Positions 44,023 through 53,923 of a stretch of DNA of 64,000 bases are shown here, one piece after another; position 1 is the stretch's first letter; each line of letters opens with the position of its first letter. Both the position numbers and the translations under genes were made by a program. The DNA comes from Gracilimonas sp040882225 (lineage in GTDB: Bacteria; Bacteroidota; Rhodothermia; Balneolales; Balneolaceae). The stretch lies in assembly GCA_040882225.1 (NCBI GenBank), contig JBBEBR010000009.1, positions 44,351-108,350 of the forward strand. The letters are read 5' to 3'. The notes below the pieces were generated by a model. The model had not been told where the DNA came from. It saw only the letters and a program-made list of their open reading frames with translations, and made no database searches.

Positions 44023-45069
44023 ATGTTGAATAAGAGAATACTTTACTATTCCGCTACACTAATAATTGGAGCATACTTTTTATTTCTGGGTTTATCTGAG
44101 GCCAGGGATATTTTAGCACCCCTGTTGACGGCCGTTATTTTGGCCCTGGTTATTTTACCTTTGGCTAATAAGATGGAGAGCAAAATGAAACGAAGCTATT
44201 CATCTTTGCTCAATACACTTCTCTTATTCCTGGTTTCTGTTGCACTTATTGCCTTGCTGTCTTTTCAGGTAAAAGCCGTTGTCGAAAAATGGCCGGAGAT
44301 TAAAGAAACCATGAAGCCTAAAATAGAACAGGCACAGAATTTCATAAGTGAGAATACTCCCCTTCAGTTAAGGAGCTTACAAAACAGTGAGGACGGTAGT
44401 TTTTCTTTAAGTCAGGGTTCCAATACCGGAGAAATGATTACCACTGCTTTTAGCAGCACGATGGCATTTATGGGAACGTACTTACTCACATTCATTTATA
44501 TCTTTTTCCTGTTGAATTATCGCAACCGGTTTAAATCCTTCTTGTTTGATCTTTTTCCGGATGAAAAGAAAGATGAAGTGGAAAAAATCACCAACGAATC
44601 TGCAAGCGTAGTTCAGCAATACCTGGTGGGGAAGCTTCTGCTAATTGGTTTTATCGCAATTTTATATTGCATAGGCCTTGGTGTCTCCGGAATCAGCAAT
44701 TTCATACTTCTGAGCATCATAGCCGCAATTTTAACACTCATCCCTTATATAGGAAATATTATAGGCTTTGCCGTAGTCATTGTTTTTGGCTACCTCACTT
44801 CCGGCGAAACGGGAGTATTAATTGGGATAATAGTAACGTTTACAGCAGCTCAATTTGTCGAAAGCTACATATTACAACCCTATGTAGTAGGCGATAAAGT
44901 AGACTTGCATCCCTTTTTTGTGATATTAGCTGTTATAATTGGAAATGCAGTCTGGGGAGTTATCGGCATGATTTTATCCATTCCGGTTCTGGCCATTGTT
45001 GTAATTGTTTTCCTGCACATCCCGCCACTAAAGCCATTTGGTTTTCTATTCAGTAATAAAGAGTATTAA
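44023..45069 (+). CDS. AI-2E-type transporter family protein
   Basis: 348 residues, about eight membrane helices. A paired N-terminal two-helix segment is followed by a long periplasmic loop, then the conserved QQYLVGKLLLIGFIAILYCIGLGVSG and SYILQPYVVGDKVDLHPFFVILAVIIGNAVWGVIGMIL. Members export various small molecules and AI-2 specificity is not implied. Monocistronic. Confidence 0.88.
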   Translation: MLNKRILYYSATLIIGAYFLFLGLSEARDILAPLLTAVILALVILPLANKMESKMKRSYSSLLNTLLLFLVSVALIALLSFQVKAVVEKWPEIKETMKPKIEQAQNFISENTPLQLRSLQNSEDGSFSLSQGSNTGEMITTAFSSTMAFMGTYLLTFIYIFFLLNYRNRFKSFLFDLFPDEKKDEVEKITNESASVVQQYLVGKLLLIGFIAILYCIGLGVSGISNFILLSIIAAILTLIPYIGNIIGFAVVIVFGYLTSGETGVLIGIIVTFTAAQFVESYILQPYVVGDKVDLHPFFVILAVIIGNAVWGVIGMILSIPVLAIVVIVFLHIPPLKPFGFLFSNKEY

Positions 45070-45168
45070 CCAACGTCTCATCTACCCTCAGCAAGGGATT
45101 GCAACCCCTTTACTTAGGTGAGTTGGAAATGACTACCAGAAGTCAGCGCACGTACCACCAAAGACAAA

Positions 45169-45272
45169 GATTCTTCGCAGGTATGCTCAGAATGACTGTG
45201 GCGGGAAAAATGTAGCTCAGAACAAACTACCTATCCCAAAAATAAAAATCTTCGCAAGTATGCGTCCGAAAC
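45169..45272. repeat. Two degenerate copies of a TTCTTCGCAGGTATGC-type repeat
   Basis: GATTCTTCGCAGGTATGC.CAGAATGAC at 45169-45196 and AATCTTCGCAAGTATGC.TCCGAA at 45247-45270, in a 205-base intergenic gap. Such near-palindromic pieces recur in many bacterial genomes as short interspersed repeats. No gene in the gap. Confidence 0.4.
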
Positions 45273-45274
45273 CT

Positions 45275-45811
45275 CTATTCAATTACACGATCTACATTTC
45301 CACAACCTGACATTGAAGCGCCGAAGAATGGATTTTGTACTTTTTCCTCTTTACTGAGCCAGTATCCTTTTTCCATTGAGCAAAACTGTACGAAAAGTTT
45401 TTCATCAACACCCTGATTTTCTACCGCTTTTATAAGCTCCGCCGAGACCGCTTTGAAAGCAGCTCGCATGGCTTTGATGTCTTTGGATGTTGTGGCAGCT
45501 TCAGTGGCTTTTAACATTGCGGCGTGATGCATTTCATGTTTTTCGGAATGTTCTTCGTGCTGATTCATCTCACCACTTCCTTTTACTTCTTTCGCAAACA
45601 AAGCCATATGCTTTTGAGCTTTTTCGACATCATCCGCTACAAGCGCGTTTTTCACTTCCAAATATTCCGATATCAAAATATCCAGATGCTCCTTATGCTG
45701 ATGTTGAACTTGTTCCTGCTTCTGTTCTTTTTGCTTTTCGTGATGCTGATGCTCCTGTGCATTTGCAGAAATGGGAATACATACTGAGAGGAGAATTAAT
45801 AATGATTTCAT
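45275..45811 (-). CDS. His-rich DUF3347-type protein, copper module
   Basis: 178 residues with a signal peptide (SANAQ at about residue 19), then a His/Gln/Lys-rich stretch (EHQHHEKQKEQKQEQ, VQHQHKEH) and a DUF3347-like four-helix region ending FVQFCSMEKGYWLSKEEKVQNPFFGASMSGCGNV. A periplasmic copper-binding role is inferred from this and from the CopB-type ATPase upstream on the same strand. Confidence 0.8.
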   Translation of the reverse strand: MKSLLILLSVCIPISANAQEHQHHEKQKEQKQEQVQHQHKEHLDILISEYLEVKNALVADDVEKAQKHMALFAKEVKGSGEMNQHEEHSEKHEMHHAAMLKATEAATTSKDIKAMRAAFKAVSAELIKAVENQGVDEKLFVQFCSMEKGYWLSKEEKVQNPFFGASMSGCGNVDRVIE

Positions 45812-45880
45812 ATTTGTCTGTTTAAGTGTTTTGAATTAAGATTTATAACCAGTTTTTCTGCAGGATGAGAAATATTTTTA

Positions 45881-45918
45881 AAGACCTGACAGGCTTGCGA
45901 AACCTGTCAGATCTTTTG
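45881..45918. terminator. Terminator hairpin after the copper ATPase gene
   Basis: AGACCTGACAGG / CCTGTCAG.ATCT stem around CTTGCGAAA with a T run on the plus side. It lies seven bases past the ATPase stop and 70 before the DUF3347 gene start on the minus strand, so it either ends the ATPase transcript or attenuates readthrough. Confidence 0.7.
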
Positions 45919-45924
45919 TTTCTG

Positions 45925-47994
45925 CTAAGACTCCAATTTCAATAACCTCGCATTAATAGCCACAATAACCGTACTTACCGACATCAACACTGCTCCGAAC
46001 GCGGGGCTCAAAACTATTCCCCAAGCGAACAGAACACCTGCCGCCAGTGGGATCGCAACTAAATTATAACCGGTTGCCCAAAACAGGTTTTGAACCATTT
46101 TTCTATAGGTTGATTTTGACAGTTTAATGAGGTTCGTAAGATCTTCGGGATTATTTTTAACCAGTACAATATCTCCGGTTTCTACGGCAACATCCGAACC
46201 GGCTCCAATGGCAATACCCACATCTGCCTGGGCAAGAGCGGGAGCGTCATTCACGCCATCACCGGTCATCGCAACTTTCTTTCCCTGCTGTTGAACCTCT
46301 TTCACCTTCGCTGCTTTTTGATCGGGTAAAACTTCCGCAAAAACCTGATCCAGCCCCAGTTCTTTTGCCACATAATCGGCCGTTTGTTGATTATCACCTG
46401 TTAACATCACGCATTCGATTCCCATCTCGTGCAACTGTCTTATGGCGTTTTTGGATTCTTTTCGAATGACATCCCCAAGAGCAATCGCTCCTGAAAGTTC
46501 ATCATCAATAACTACGAAAACTACCGTTTTCCCCTGGGCTGAAAGTTCCTCGATATCATCCTGAGGATATTCCATATTCTTATCACGCACATATCCGGGG
46601 CTTACAACTTTAACGGATTTTCCCTCAACGGTTCCTTCAATTCCTTGTCCTGTAATCGAATTAAAATCCTCGACTTTAAAAGTCGCTCCGGCTTTTTCCA
46701 GAATTCCCCGTGCGATGGGATGTTCTGAATTGGATTCAACTGAAGCGGCGTATTTCAAAATTTCATCGTCATCAAATTTACCGTTAAAATTGAGGATATT
46801 CGTAACGGTAAAAGTGCCTTCTGTCAGAGTCCCGGTTTTATCAAATATTACTGCCTGCAGGTTTCGGGCTTCTTCGAAAGCTGCTCTGTTTCTGATTAAA
46901 AAACCATTGCCGGCTGCTAATGAAGTAGAAACTGAAACCACCAAGGGAATTGCCAATCCAAGTGCATGGGGACAAGTGATAACCATTACCGTAACCGTAC
47001 GATTTATGGAAAAACTTAAATCCTGTCCGGTAAAAAATGACCAGGCAATGAAGGTTATCAATCCGGCAGAAATAGCAATTATCGTTAGCCAAAATGCAGC
47101 CCGGTTTGCTAAATCCTGAGTTTTTGATTTACTCTCCTGAGCCTGTTTCACCAAGTCAATCACTTGTGACAAAAATGAATCTTTCCCCGTTTTTTGAATT
47201 TCAACAGTGATAGAGCCTTCTTCATTAATAGCTCCTCCGATTACCTCATCCCCTTTCTGCTTATTTACCGGTTTTGATTCGCCGGTAAGCATGGCTTCAT
47301 TAACATTCGTTTTACCATCTACAATGGTACCATCCGCCGGAATTTTTTCTCCGGGCTTGATAAGTATGCGATCACCTTCTTTCAGATCTTCAATCGATAC
47401 GTCTTCAGTACTTCCATCCTCCCTTAACCTGTGCGCTTCCTTTGGGAGTAATTCAGCCAACTTTTCAAGTGCGGCAGAGGCTTTCATTACCGACCGCATT
47501 TCAATCCAGTGGCCTAACAGCATGATGCCAACCAATGTAGCCAGTTCCCAGTAGAGCAAATGTCCTTCAAGGCCAAATACGACAAATGTGCTGTAAATAT
47601 AAGCCACCGATATCGCCAGCCCGATAAGAGTCATCATACCCGGCTGTTTATCTTTCAACTCGTCTGCCAATCCTGACAGAAAAGGCCACCCGCCAAAGAA
47701 GTACACAACAGTGGAGAGTGCAAATAACACGTATAAATCACCCGTAAATCTCCAGTCAACCCCCAGAAAATCCTGGATCATGGGGGATAAAGCAAGGATT
47801 GGAATGGTTAATCCTAAGACCCACCAAAACCTCCATTTGAAATCCTCCACCATCATGTCATGATGCGAATGTGAAGAATGTTTGCCATGGTTGTGTTCAT
47901 CTTTATGTGCTTCATGGCCGTGATGATCATCTTCAGAATGATCTTTTTGATTATTTTCGTGATGGTGTTCGTGTTTATTTATGGTATACCTCAC
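45925..47994 (-). CDS. copB: CopB-type copper/silver P-type ATPase
   Basis: 689 residues from GTG 47994. A His-rich cytoplasmic N-terminus (HEHHHENNQKDHSEDDHHGHE, KDEHNHGKHSSHSHHD) replaces CxxC metal domains. The membrane metal motif is ITCPHALG, the CPH form of Cu+/Ag+-exporting CopB ATPases. Phosphorylation Asp is in FDKTGTLTEG, TGE is in LTGESKPV, and GDGVNDAPAL is the hinge. Exports copper or silver. It carries a broken His-rich ORF just upstream. Confidence 0.93.
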   Translation of the reverse strand: MRYTINKHEHHHENNQKDHSEDDHHGHEAHKDEHNHGKHSSHSHHDMMVEDFKWRFWWVLGLTIPILALSPMIQDFLGVDWRFTGDLYVLFALSTVVYFFGGWPFLSGLADELKDKQPGMMTLIGLAISVAYIYSTFVVFGLEGHLLYWELATLVGIMLLGHWIEMRSVMKASAALEKLAELLPKEAHRLREDGSTEDVSIEDLKEGDRILIKPGEKIPADGTIVDGKTNVNEAMLTGESKPVNKQKGDEVIGGAINEEGSITVEIQKTGKDSFLSQVIDLVKQAQESKSKTQDLANRAAFWLTIIAISAGLITFIAWSFFTGQDLSFSINRTVTVMVITCPHALGLAIPLVVSVSTSLAAGNGFLIRNRAAFEEARNLQAVIFDKTGTLTEGTFTVTNILNFNGKFDDDEILKYAASVESNSEHPIARGILEKAGATFKVEDFNSITGQGIEGTVEGKSVKVVSPGYVRDKNMEYPQDDIEELSAQGKTVVFVVIDDELSGAIALGDVIRKESKNAIRQLHEMGIECVMLTGDNQQTADYVAKELGLDQVFAEVLPDQKAAKVKEVQQQGKKVAMTGDGVNDAPALAQADVGIAIGAGSDVAVETGDIVLVKNNPEDLTNLIKLSKSTYRKMVQNLFWATGYNLVAIPLAAGVLFAWGIVLSPAFGAVLMSVSTVIVAINARLLKLES

Positions 47995-48019
47995 TTAATA
48001 TTTTACTGTTCGCTTATCA

Positions 48020-48181
48020 TTAATGATGATGCTCTTCACTTTCCACATCTTCATTCATCTCCACTCCTCCATGTTCATGTGCCGGCCACACGCATGTCAA
48101 TTTCACGCATTATTGAAATGGCTTCTTCGGAACCTGCATGAGGCATTCCCGTTGGCATAAGCAGGAAAGAACCTTTGTCGA
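48020..48181 (-). pseudogene. Broken His-rich small ORF upstream of copB
   Basis: Minus-strand remnants: SLDKGSFLLMPTGMPHAGSEEAIS then IMREIDMRV in one frame, and PAHEHGGVEMNEDVESEEHHH with a stop in another, 26 bases before the ATPase start. A single frameshift joins them. No start is visible on the right. It is probably the tail of a lost metal-binding protein of the same operon; the family is not identified. Confidence 0.45.
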
Positions 48182-48191
48182 GACAAGATGA

Positions 48192-49556
48192 TCATCTCTG
48201 CGTTTCTGAATAATACTCCTCTATTTCTTTGAGTTTAGTGTCGATCATATCTTTGGAATACCATTTTCCCTGAACCATCACTCCCGAATGTTGTTGGATA
48301 TGCGCCAGGTTTTGGAGTGGGTTTTCATCCACCAAAACTAAATCTGCCCGTTTGCCTTTGGCGATGGTTCCGAAATCATCTTCATCCGCAAAATAAACTC
48401 CGACATTGGCGGTTCCCGTTTTGATGATTTCGTAGGCAGACATTCCCGCTTCTTCCATGTATGGGAGTTCCCGGTGTATCGAAAATCCCGGAACGCTGAA
48501 GAGCTGAGGAGCATCCGTTCCCATCAAAATCAGAACGCCTTGTTGATTCATTTCCTGCAAAATTTTGCGCCGCCATTCGGCGTGTTCCTGGGCTTCCTGA
48601 AGGTCAAGATTTGGGTTGTTCTCTATATTATTGCCAACAAAATTATGGTAGTTGCTGATTACAGCTTTGGGGATATATTTCAACTCGTCGTACTGCTTCA
48701 TGGCGTCATAATCACCAGCGCCAATAATCGTCTCCCACAGTGCTTGGGTAGGAATAATCCATGCACCGGCTTCTTTTGTTTTGGCTACTATTTCCTTCAT
48801 TTCCGCTTCTCTTTCACTCTTTTCAAATTTCTGCAAATATGCATAATAACCATCAATATGATCCATAGTTTGCTGCCCCATTTCGAGAGCGTGAACTATG
48901 CCAACTTCATCAGGAACATGACCGCCAAAAGGGATGCCAATTTCGTTTGCAGTTTCGGCCATCGCGTCATATTCGGCACGGGTTAAGCCGGGATGAACTT
49001 TCAGCAAATCCCAGCCCTCTTCTTTTTGCTGACGAACTTTATCGCGGCTTTCTTCTGGTGAATTGATGGAGTTTCCGTTAAAACTTGGCCCGGCTAAATA
49101 GAGATTCGGCCCAATTAATTCGCCTGTATTCACACGGTCTTTTAACTCAAGCTGATGCTCATATCCGAGCATCCCGCGCACGGTTGTAATTCCTGCGGCC
49201 ACATATAAAAATAAGGTGCTTTCCACGTACTCATCATTAAAATACGCGGGCATATTTGGGGAAGGATGAGTAGGCGGAACATGTCCGTGCATTTCAGCAA
49301 GGCCTGGCATCAGGTATTTTCCGGTGCCGTCAATGATCTGTGCTCCGTCCGGGATGGTGATTTCTCCGGAAGGCCCCAAATCGGTAATTCGGCCATCATC
49401 AACGAGAACGGTGTAATTTTCGAGAATACGCTCTTCATCCATTGGAATGACATTCACGTTAGTAAAAGCAAAAGATGTGGCAATGTTTCCGGGGGTTTGC
49501 GCCTGAACGGGCAGGGCAGCCATCAACAAAAGAAAAAGTGAGATAAGCAGTTTCAT
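48192..49556 (-). CDS. Exported amidohydrolase (imidazolonepropionase-like)
   Basis: 454 residues. The signal peptide ends PVQAQ at about residue 20. The metal-dependent hydrolase barrel has HGHVPPTHP at the HxH site, FGGHVPDEV with a further His and GTDAPQLFSVPGFSIHREL with the conserved Asp. The substrate is unknown. The His and Asp ligands are intact, so activity is expected. Monocistronic. Confidence 0.88.
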   Translation of the reverse strand: MKLLISLFLLLMAALPVQAQTPGNIATSFAFTNVNVIPMDEERILENYTVLVDDGRITDLGPSGEITIPDGAQIIDGTGKYLMPGLAEMHGHVPPTHPSPNMPAYFNDEYVESTLFLYVAAGITTVRGMLGYEHQLELKDRVNTGELIGPNLYLAGPSFNGNSINSPEESRDKVRQQKEEGWDLLKVHPGLTRAEYDAMAETANEIGIPFGGHVPDEVGIVHALEMGQQTMDHIDGYYAYLQKFEKSEREAEMKEIVAKTKEAGAWIIPTQALWETIIGAGDYDAMKQYDELKYIPKAVISNYHNFVGNNIENNPNLDLQEAQEHAEWRRKILQEMNQQGVLILMGTDAPQLFSVPGFSIHRELPYMEEAGMSAYEIIKTGTANVGVYFADEDDFGTIAKGKRADLVLVDENPLQNLAHIQQHSGVMVQGKWYSKDMIDTKLKEIEEYYSETQR

Positions 49557-49625
49557 TGGGTTTGAAATTAGTTAACGGAGAGAGGTAATTAAGTGGAATA
49601 AAGGGAAATAAACCAGAGGGATTAA

Positions 49626-50405
49626 TTAAGAATTATTCATGACATTTTCGGCCGGCGTTTTTGCTCCTATGAGCGCATCCTTCACCGTATTTCCAAAACT
49701 CCCTCGCTTTACTTTGGAATCTACAGGATCAAGAACTTCCAGTTTTCGTGCTCCGCGATAAAAGAAATACATGCTGATGGCCATCACAGTATGAGCCAAA
49801 TCCAGATGATTGAACCAGGTATGCAGGCCGATTTCACTTGTATAGAAAAATGCGGCGAGTGTGGCGAAAATCACCGTAAGAAAAATAATCCGACTGCCTT
49901 CATTTCGGGTTCTTCGGTAGACCACAAAGTGGATAGGCAGCACAACTAATCCCAATCCATAGGCTGAATGAACCTGGATAAAAAAGAAATTTAACGTACT
50001 AAAAGTGATAACGGCGAAAGTGATAAGCTCCACTACATTCGCGGCTTCTAAAAATTTACCAAGCCTCGGGTTAAGCACCGGCTTCGCATGAATAATGGTG
50101 GCGCGTTCAATTGCCATTACGGCCAGCATGCTTATCAGCCATCCGGGTAGCTTCCATCGGAGGCCAACTACATCCTGAAAAGCATGGCCTAAAATTCCGC
50201 CTAAAAAAGTAGCAAGAGCCATTATTGCAAAATACCAGAGCATAAGGCGGTGAACTTTCCCCTGTTTATTCAGCTTTTTCAGTTTGATGAAAGCGTACAC
50301 ACAAACCGCGGTAATCCACAAATCAGTAAACGTAACCATCGGCTCCATGATGGTTATATCAAAAATTTCGATAGAAGGCTGTTCCGAATTGGATTGCATA
50401 GGCAA
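49626..50405 (-). CDS. Integral membrane protein (DUF6962-like)
   Basis: 259 residues, about seven hydrophobic segments. Conserved-looking stretches are FTDLWITAVCVYAFIKLKKL, LGGILGHAFQDVVGLRWKLPGW and GLHTWFNHLDLAHTVMAISMYFFYRGARKLE. No known activity. It overlaps no neighbour; the transglutaminase-like gene lies 77 bases upstream on the same strand. Confidence 0.65.
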   Translation of the reverse strand: MPMQSNSEQPSIEIFDITIMEPMVTFTDLWITAVCVYAFIKLKKLNKQGKVHRLMLWYFAIMALATFLGGILGHAFQDVVGLRWKLPGWLISMLAVMAIERATIIHAKPVLNPRLGKFLEAANVVELITFAVITFSTLNFFFIQVHSAYGLGLVVLPIHFVVYRRTRNEGSRIIFLTVIFATLAAFFYTSEIGLHTWFNHLDLAHTVMAISMYFFYRGARKLEVLDPVDSKVKRGSFGNTVKDALIGAKTPAENVMNNS

Positions 50406-50482
50406 AATTTTGTTGCCTCAAAATAACAGTTTTGTCCTTTATCTCGAAGAATCTTTCAGGAAGAGTGAATTACGGGTAGAAC

Positions 50483-51340
50483 TCATTTTTGCTGATAAGC
50501 TTCGGCCAGCGACAAAAGCTTTTTGAGGTCTTCAATGCGCTCTGGCTGATTTGTTTTTTCGTAGCTGTGCATCAAATTCCGGATGCAGCGGATAACAATA
50601 TCCAGGTTGGTGGCTATCTGAAAATGTTCGGGGCGTGGTTCCAGATTGTTCTTCTTTAGGAAAAAATAGCATTGATCGTAAGTGACAATCGCGCCTTTGT
50701 CGTAGGGATCAATCAGCAACTCTTCGGTATCACCGACAAAACTCAACATAAAATGAATGGGCATATTTATGCCGAAAAATGGCATTTCGAGCCGGCGCGC
50801 GATAAACATCACCACTAAACTGAGTGAAATCGGAAGTCCTTTTCGGCGGTCAATTACCTGGTCGAGCAGGCAGTTATTGGGGGCGTGATAATTTTCTGTA
50901 TCTCCGCGGAAGTTCAGGTTTTCGAAAATGAATTTCATAAGCTGCTTCATCTTCTTACGCTCGTCCAGCTTATACTTAATTTGTGGCCCAATCATCTGTG
51001 CGAAATAATCGATTTTCCGCTGGTATTCACTGATTCTCAGTGTGGGATTCCCAAACCGTGCAAGTGTCAGGACAGCCTCTTCGAGCGATTTCCTTGTTTT
51101 CATTCCGTTCTCAAGAATATCGAGAAAGTCAGATTCAAGCGTCTCGAAAGTCAGCTGATGAATTACGCTGTTAATTCGGTCTCTTTCGTCTTTACTTTTC
51201 AGCTCTGTGCGGTATTCATCGAGCAACGGCACCGCTTTTTCGCCCAGTTCCTGCAGCCGGGTCTTTACGCTTTCCTTTACAAAAGGATCGGGGTCGTCAA
51301 GTAAGAACAGCAACGATTCTATTTCTGTCTTTGAGGTCAT
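50483..51340 (-). CDS. SirB1/transglutaminase-like protein with HEAT-like N-terminus
   Basis: 285 residues, no signal peptide. Residues about 1-100 are helical repeats (LLDDPDPFVKESVKTRLQELG). Residues about 140-240 are the transglutaminase-core-2 segment with LDQVIDRRKGLPISLSLVV and MPFFGINMPIHFMLSF. The cysteine that would be catalytic in active transglutaminases is not obvious before RRKGLPIS (NNCLLDQV may supply it). Function uncertain. Confidence 0.75.
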   Translation of the reverse strand: MTSKTEIESLLFLLDDPDPFVKESVKTRLQELGEKAVPLLDEYRTELKSKDERDRINSVIHQLTFETLESDFLDILENGMKTRKSLEEAVLTLARFGNPTLRISEYQRKIDYFAQMIGPQIKYKLDERKKMKQLMKFIFENLNFRGDTENYHAPNNCLLDQVIDRRKGLPISLSLVVMFIARRLEMPFFGINMPIHFMLSFVGDTEELLIDPYDKGAIVTYDQCYFFLKKNNLEPRPEHFQIATNLDIVIRCIRNLMHSYEKTNQPERIEDLKKLLSLAEAYQQK

Positions 51341-51462
51341 AGGGAAATTTTTTGCGTCTCTCTTTTCTAAGATATTGATTCAGCTTTACAATTACTGCTT
51401 ATATATGGTGATGGTAACCGTTATATTTCCAGCAGTTTTTAAATCAATTATTTAACAGAGAT

Positions 51463-52698
51463 ATGAAGATTAATGTTTCCTCAGAAATAGGACATTTGCA
51501 AGGTGTGATAGTGCATACCCCCGGCCGCGAAGTTTCTTTAGTGAATCCGGAGCTTAAGGATGAACTTTTATTCGACGATATTATTTTTGAGGAAGACGCC
51601 CGAATTGAGCATCAGGATATGCTGGAGGTTTTTAAAGCCGCAATGCCTGAGGACGGGGAAGTCATTGAAATCGTGGATATTTTTCTCGAAGTAATCCAAA
51701 ATGAAGATGCCCGTTCATATTTTTTAGAGGAACTGATTCGGGAATTTCCCGCTGAAAACCTGCATGTGATTGAAGATGAGTTAAAGCAGCTGAACCCTGA
51801 TGAGCTTCTCAAGTTTGTAACCGAAGGCCGCATCAAAAAAGCGAAAGGATTTACCCTTCATCCCATGCCTAATTTACTTTTTACGCGCGATCTTGCGGCG
51901 GTTGTGGGTGATGGAATCCTGGTTTCCAGGGCGGCAAAAAAAGCGCGTTTACGGGAATCTGTTTTGATGGATACGCTGGTACATTATCACCCTTTATTTG
52001 AGGATGTACGAGAAAACGCCATCCGGATTACAGGACATCAATCCATTGAAGGCGGAGATGTGCTCGTGGTTTCCGAAAAACTGGTGTTGATCGGGATGAG
52101 TGAGCGAACCTCATTCAGCGGCCTGATGAAAGGCGCCGAAGGACTCCTGAAAGCCGGAGTGGAAACCGTGCTGGCCGTTGATATTCCCAAGCAGCGCTCC
52201 TCCATGCACCTCGATACCATTTTCACTTTCGCCAGCCAAAATGAGTGTATTGCTTTTCCTCCCGCCATTGTGGAACAAGAAGATAACGTGGTGGCTATAG
52301 TGCGTGATGGGGATTCCATCATCACCGAAAGAAAATCTTCGCTGAAATCAGCGCTGGAAGAATATTCCGGCACCGAATATACGTTCATAGAATGTGGAGG
52401 ATCTGAGCGAACCAATCAGTTCCGTGAGCAGTGGTCCGATGGCGCAAATGTCTTTGCTTTGGCACCGGGAGTGATTGTCGGCTACGAGCGAAATACCAAC
52501 ACCTTCAAGACGCTCATCGATCATGGTTATGTTTATATGAACCAATTTGAATTTGTTGAAGAGTACAAAGATAAAAAACTGGTGCCGAACGCTGATAAAA
52601 AAATTGCCATTAGTTTTCAAGGGCACGAGTTGTGCCGCGGCCGTGGCGGGGCACGATGTATGACCATGCCGATTGCACGCAAGCCAATAAACTTCTAA
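51463..52698 (+). CDS. arcA: Arginine deiminase
   Basis: 411 residues. It hydrolyses arginine to citrulline and ammonia. Substrate-channel motifs NLLFTRDLAAVV, GHQSIEGGDVLVV and HLDTIFTF are present, and the catalytic Cys399 lies in GGARCMTMP near the C-terminus. No arcB or arcC gene lies beside it, so the pathway is incomplete locally. The site-2 protease follows after ten bases. Confidence 0.95.
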   Translation: MKINVSSEIGHLQGVIVHTPGREVSLVNPELKDELLFDDIIFEEDARIEHQDMLEVFKAAMPEDGEVIEIVDIFLEVIQNEDARSYFLEELIREFPAENLHVIEDELKQLNPDELLKFVTEGRIKKAKGFTLHPMPNLLFTRDLAAVVGDGILVSRAAKKARLRESVLMDTLVHYHPLFEDVRENAIRITGHQSIEGGDVLVVSEKLVLIGMSERTSFSGLMKGAEGLLKAGVETVLAVDIPKQRSSMHLDTIFTFASQNECIAFPPAIVEQEDNVVAIVRDGDSIITERKSSLKSALEEYSGTEYTFIECGGSERTNQFREQWSDGANVFALAPGVIVGYERNTNTFKTLIDHGYVYMNQFEFVEEYKDKKLVPNADKKIAISFQGHELCRGRGGARCMTMPIARKPINF

Positions 52699-52708
52699 AA
52701 AAAAGCTA

Positions 52709-53923
52709 TTGAGTTCGGATCCATTCCAAAAAGATATTACCGCAGATTTCGAGATTCTTTCTTCCGAAGAAGAGCCTAAAAATAAACTCGATACAAAAAC
52801 GGTTTTGAAGCATCTGGGGCTTTTCCTGCTCACCGTCTTTTTTGTTACAATGACGGGCGCTAATTTTGTAGGCTATAATCCTGTTCTGTTTCCTTTTGCC
52901 TTTCCCGATTCTGTTGACCTTTTACGGGGATTGTTATTTGCAGGATTGTTACTCGGATTCCTGACCGTACACGAGTTTGGCCATTATTTTGCGGCTGTAT
53001 ATCATAACATTAGAGTTACGCTGCCTTATTATATTCCCATTCCGCTTGGCATCGGAACAATGGGAGCGGTAATTCGCATCAAAGAACGCATCAGGGAAAT
53101 GCACAAGTTATTTGATGTGGGCGTAGCCGGGCCAATCGCGGGTTTTATAGTTTCGCTGCTTGTTTTGTTGATAGGTTTCGCGATGCTTCCCGAACCTGAT
53201 TACGTAATGAATTTCGCCGGCCATGAAGAGCTCAAAGAATACGTTTCCCTAAACGGAAGTTTTCCTGACTATATAACCGACGAAACCGAGCAAGGCGTTT
53301 TAACCATCGGGAATACGTTGCTTTATACCGGCCTCGCTTCTCTTTTTGAAGATGTGCCGCCCATGTGGGAGATGTACCATTATCCTTTTTTGTTTGCGGG
53401 ATGGCTTGGATTATTTTTCACCGCTCTAAACCTGATGCCTGTTGGGCAACTCGATGGCGGTCATATTTTATACTCTCTCATCGGCTATGAAAAACATAAA
53501 ATTGTTGCCCGGCTGTTTTTCACCCTCATCACTATTCTCGCTGGAATAGATGTGGTTCCTTTTCTGCAGGATTATTTAGCTGAATATACTGCGGTGACAT
53601 CCGTAGCATGGCTGATATGGGGATTTCTGCTATTTACGCTAATGAACCGCGCCTTCCGTGGCGACCAAAAGTGGAGTGTCGCGATGATGGTTACTTCCCT
53701 TTCCGTTTCCGCACTATACTTGTTTGTGGTGAATGGCGGCGTTGCAACCGAGGCCTCATTTATCTGGCTGGTTTGGTCATTCTTTATCGCATTTATCGTG
53801 AAAGTGGAACATCCTCCGGTAGATTATGAAAGGCAATTATCTCCAGGAAGACGAATGATAGGTTGGCTAAGTATGCTTATATTTATTCTCTGTATTAGTG
53901 CCAACCCAATATTTATGAACTAA
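52709..53923 (+). CDS. Site-2 protease family (M50) membrane metalloprotease
   Basis: 404 residues from TTG 52709; no ATG is available before the first membrane helix. Several transmembrane helices. The HExxH motif is HEFGHYFAA (residues 88-92) and the third ligand lies in LDGGHILYSL (Asp249). The protease cleaves within the membrane. The next gene starts on the base where this one ends. Confidence 0.9.
   Translation: MSSDPFQKDITADFEILSSEEEPKNKLDTKTVLKHLGLFLLTVFFVTMTGANFVGYNPVLFPFAFPDSVDLLRGLLFAGLLLGFLTVHEFGHYFAAVYHNIRVTLPYYIPIPLGIGTMGAVIRIKERIREMHKLFDVGVAGPIAGFIVSLLVLLIGFAMLPEPDYVMNFAGHEELKEYVSLNGSFPDYITDETEQGVLTIGNTLLYTGLASLFEDVPPMWEMYHYPFLFAGWLGLFFTALNLMPVGQLDGGHILYSLIGYEKHKIVARLFFTLITILAGIDVVPFLQDYLAEYTAVTSVAWLIWGFLLFTLMNRAFRGDQKWSVAMMVTSLSVSALYLFVVNGGVATEASFIWLVWSFFIAFIVKVEHPPVDYERQLSPGRRMIGWLSMLIFILCISANPIFMN

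Noticed and set aside
51340..51470. Possible riboswitch before arcA
   Set aside because: The 120-base leader showed no recognisable aptamer motif or paired terminator.
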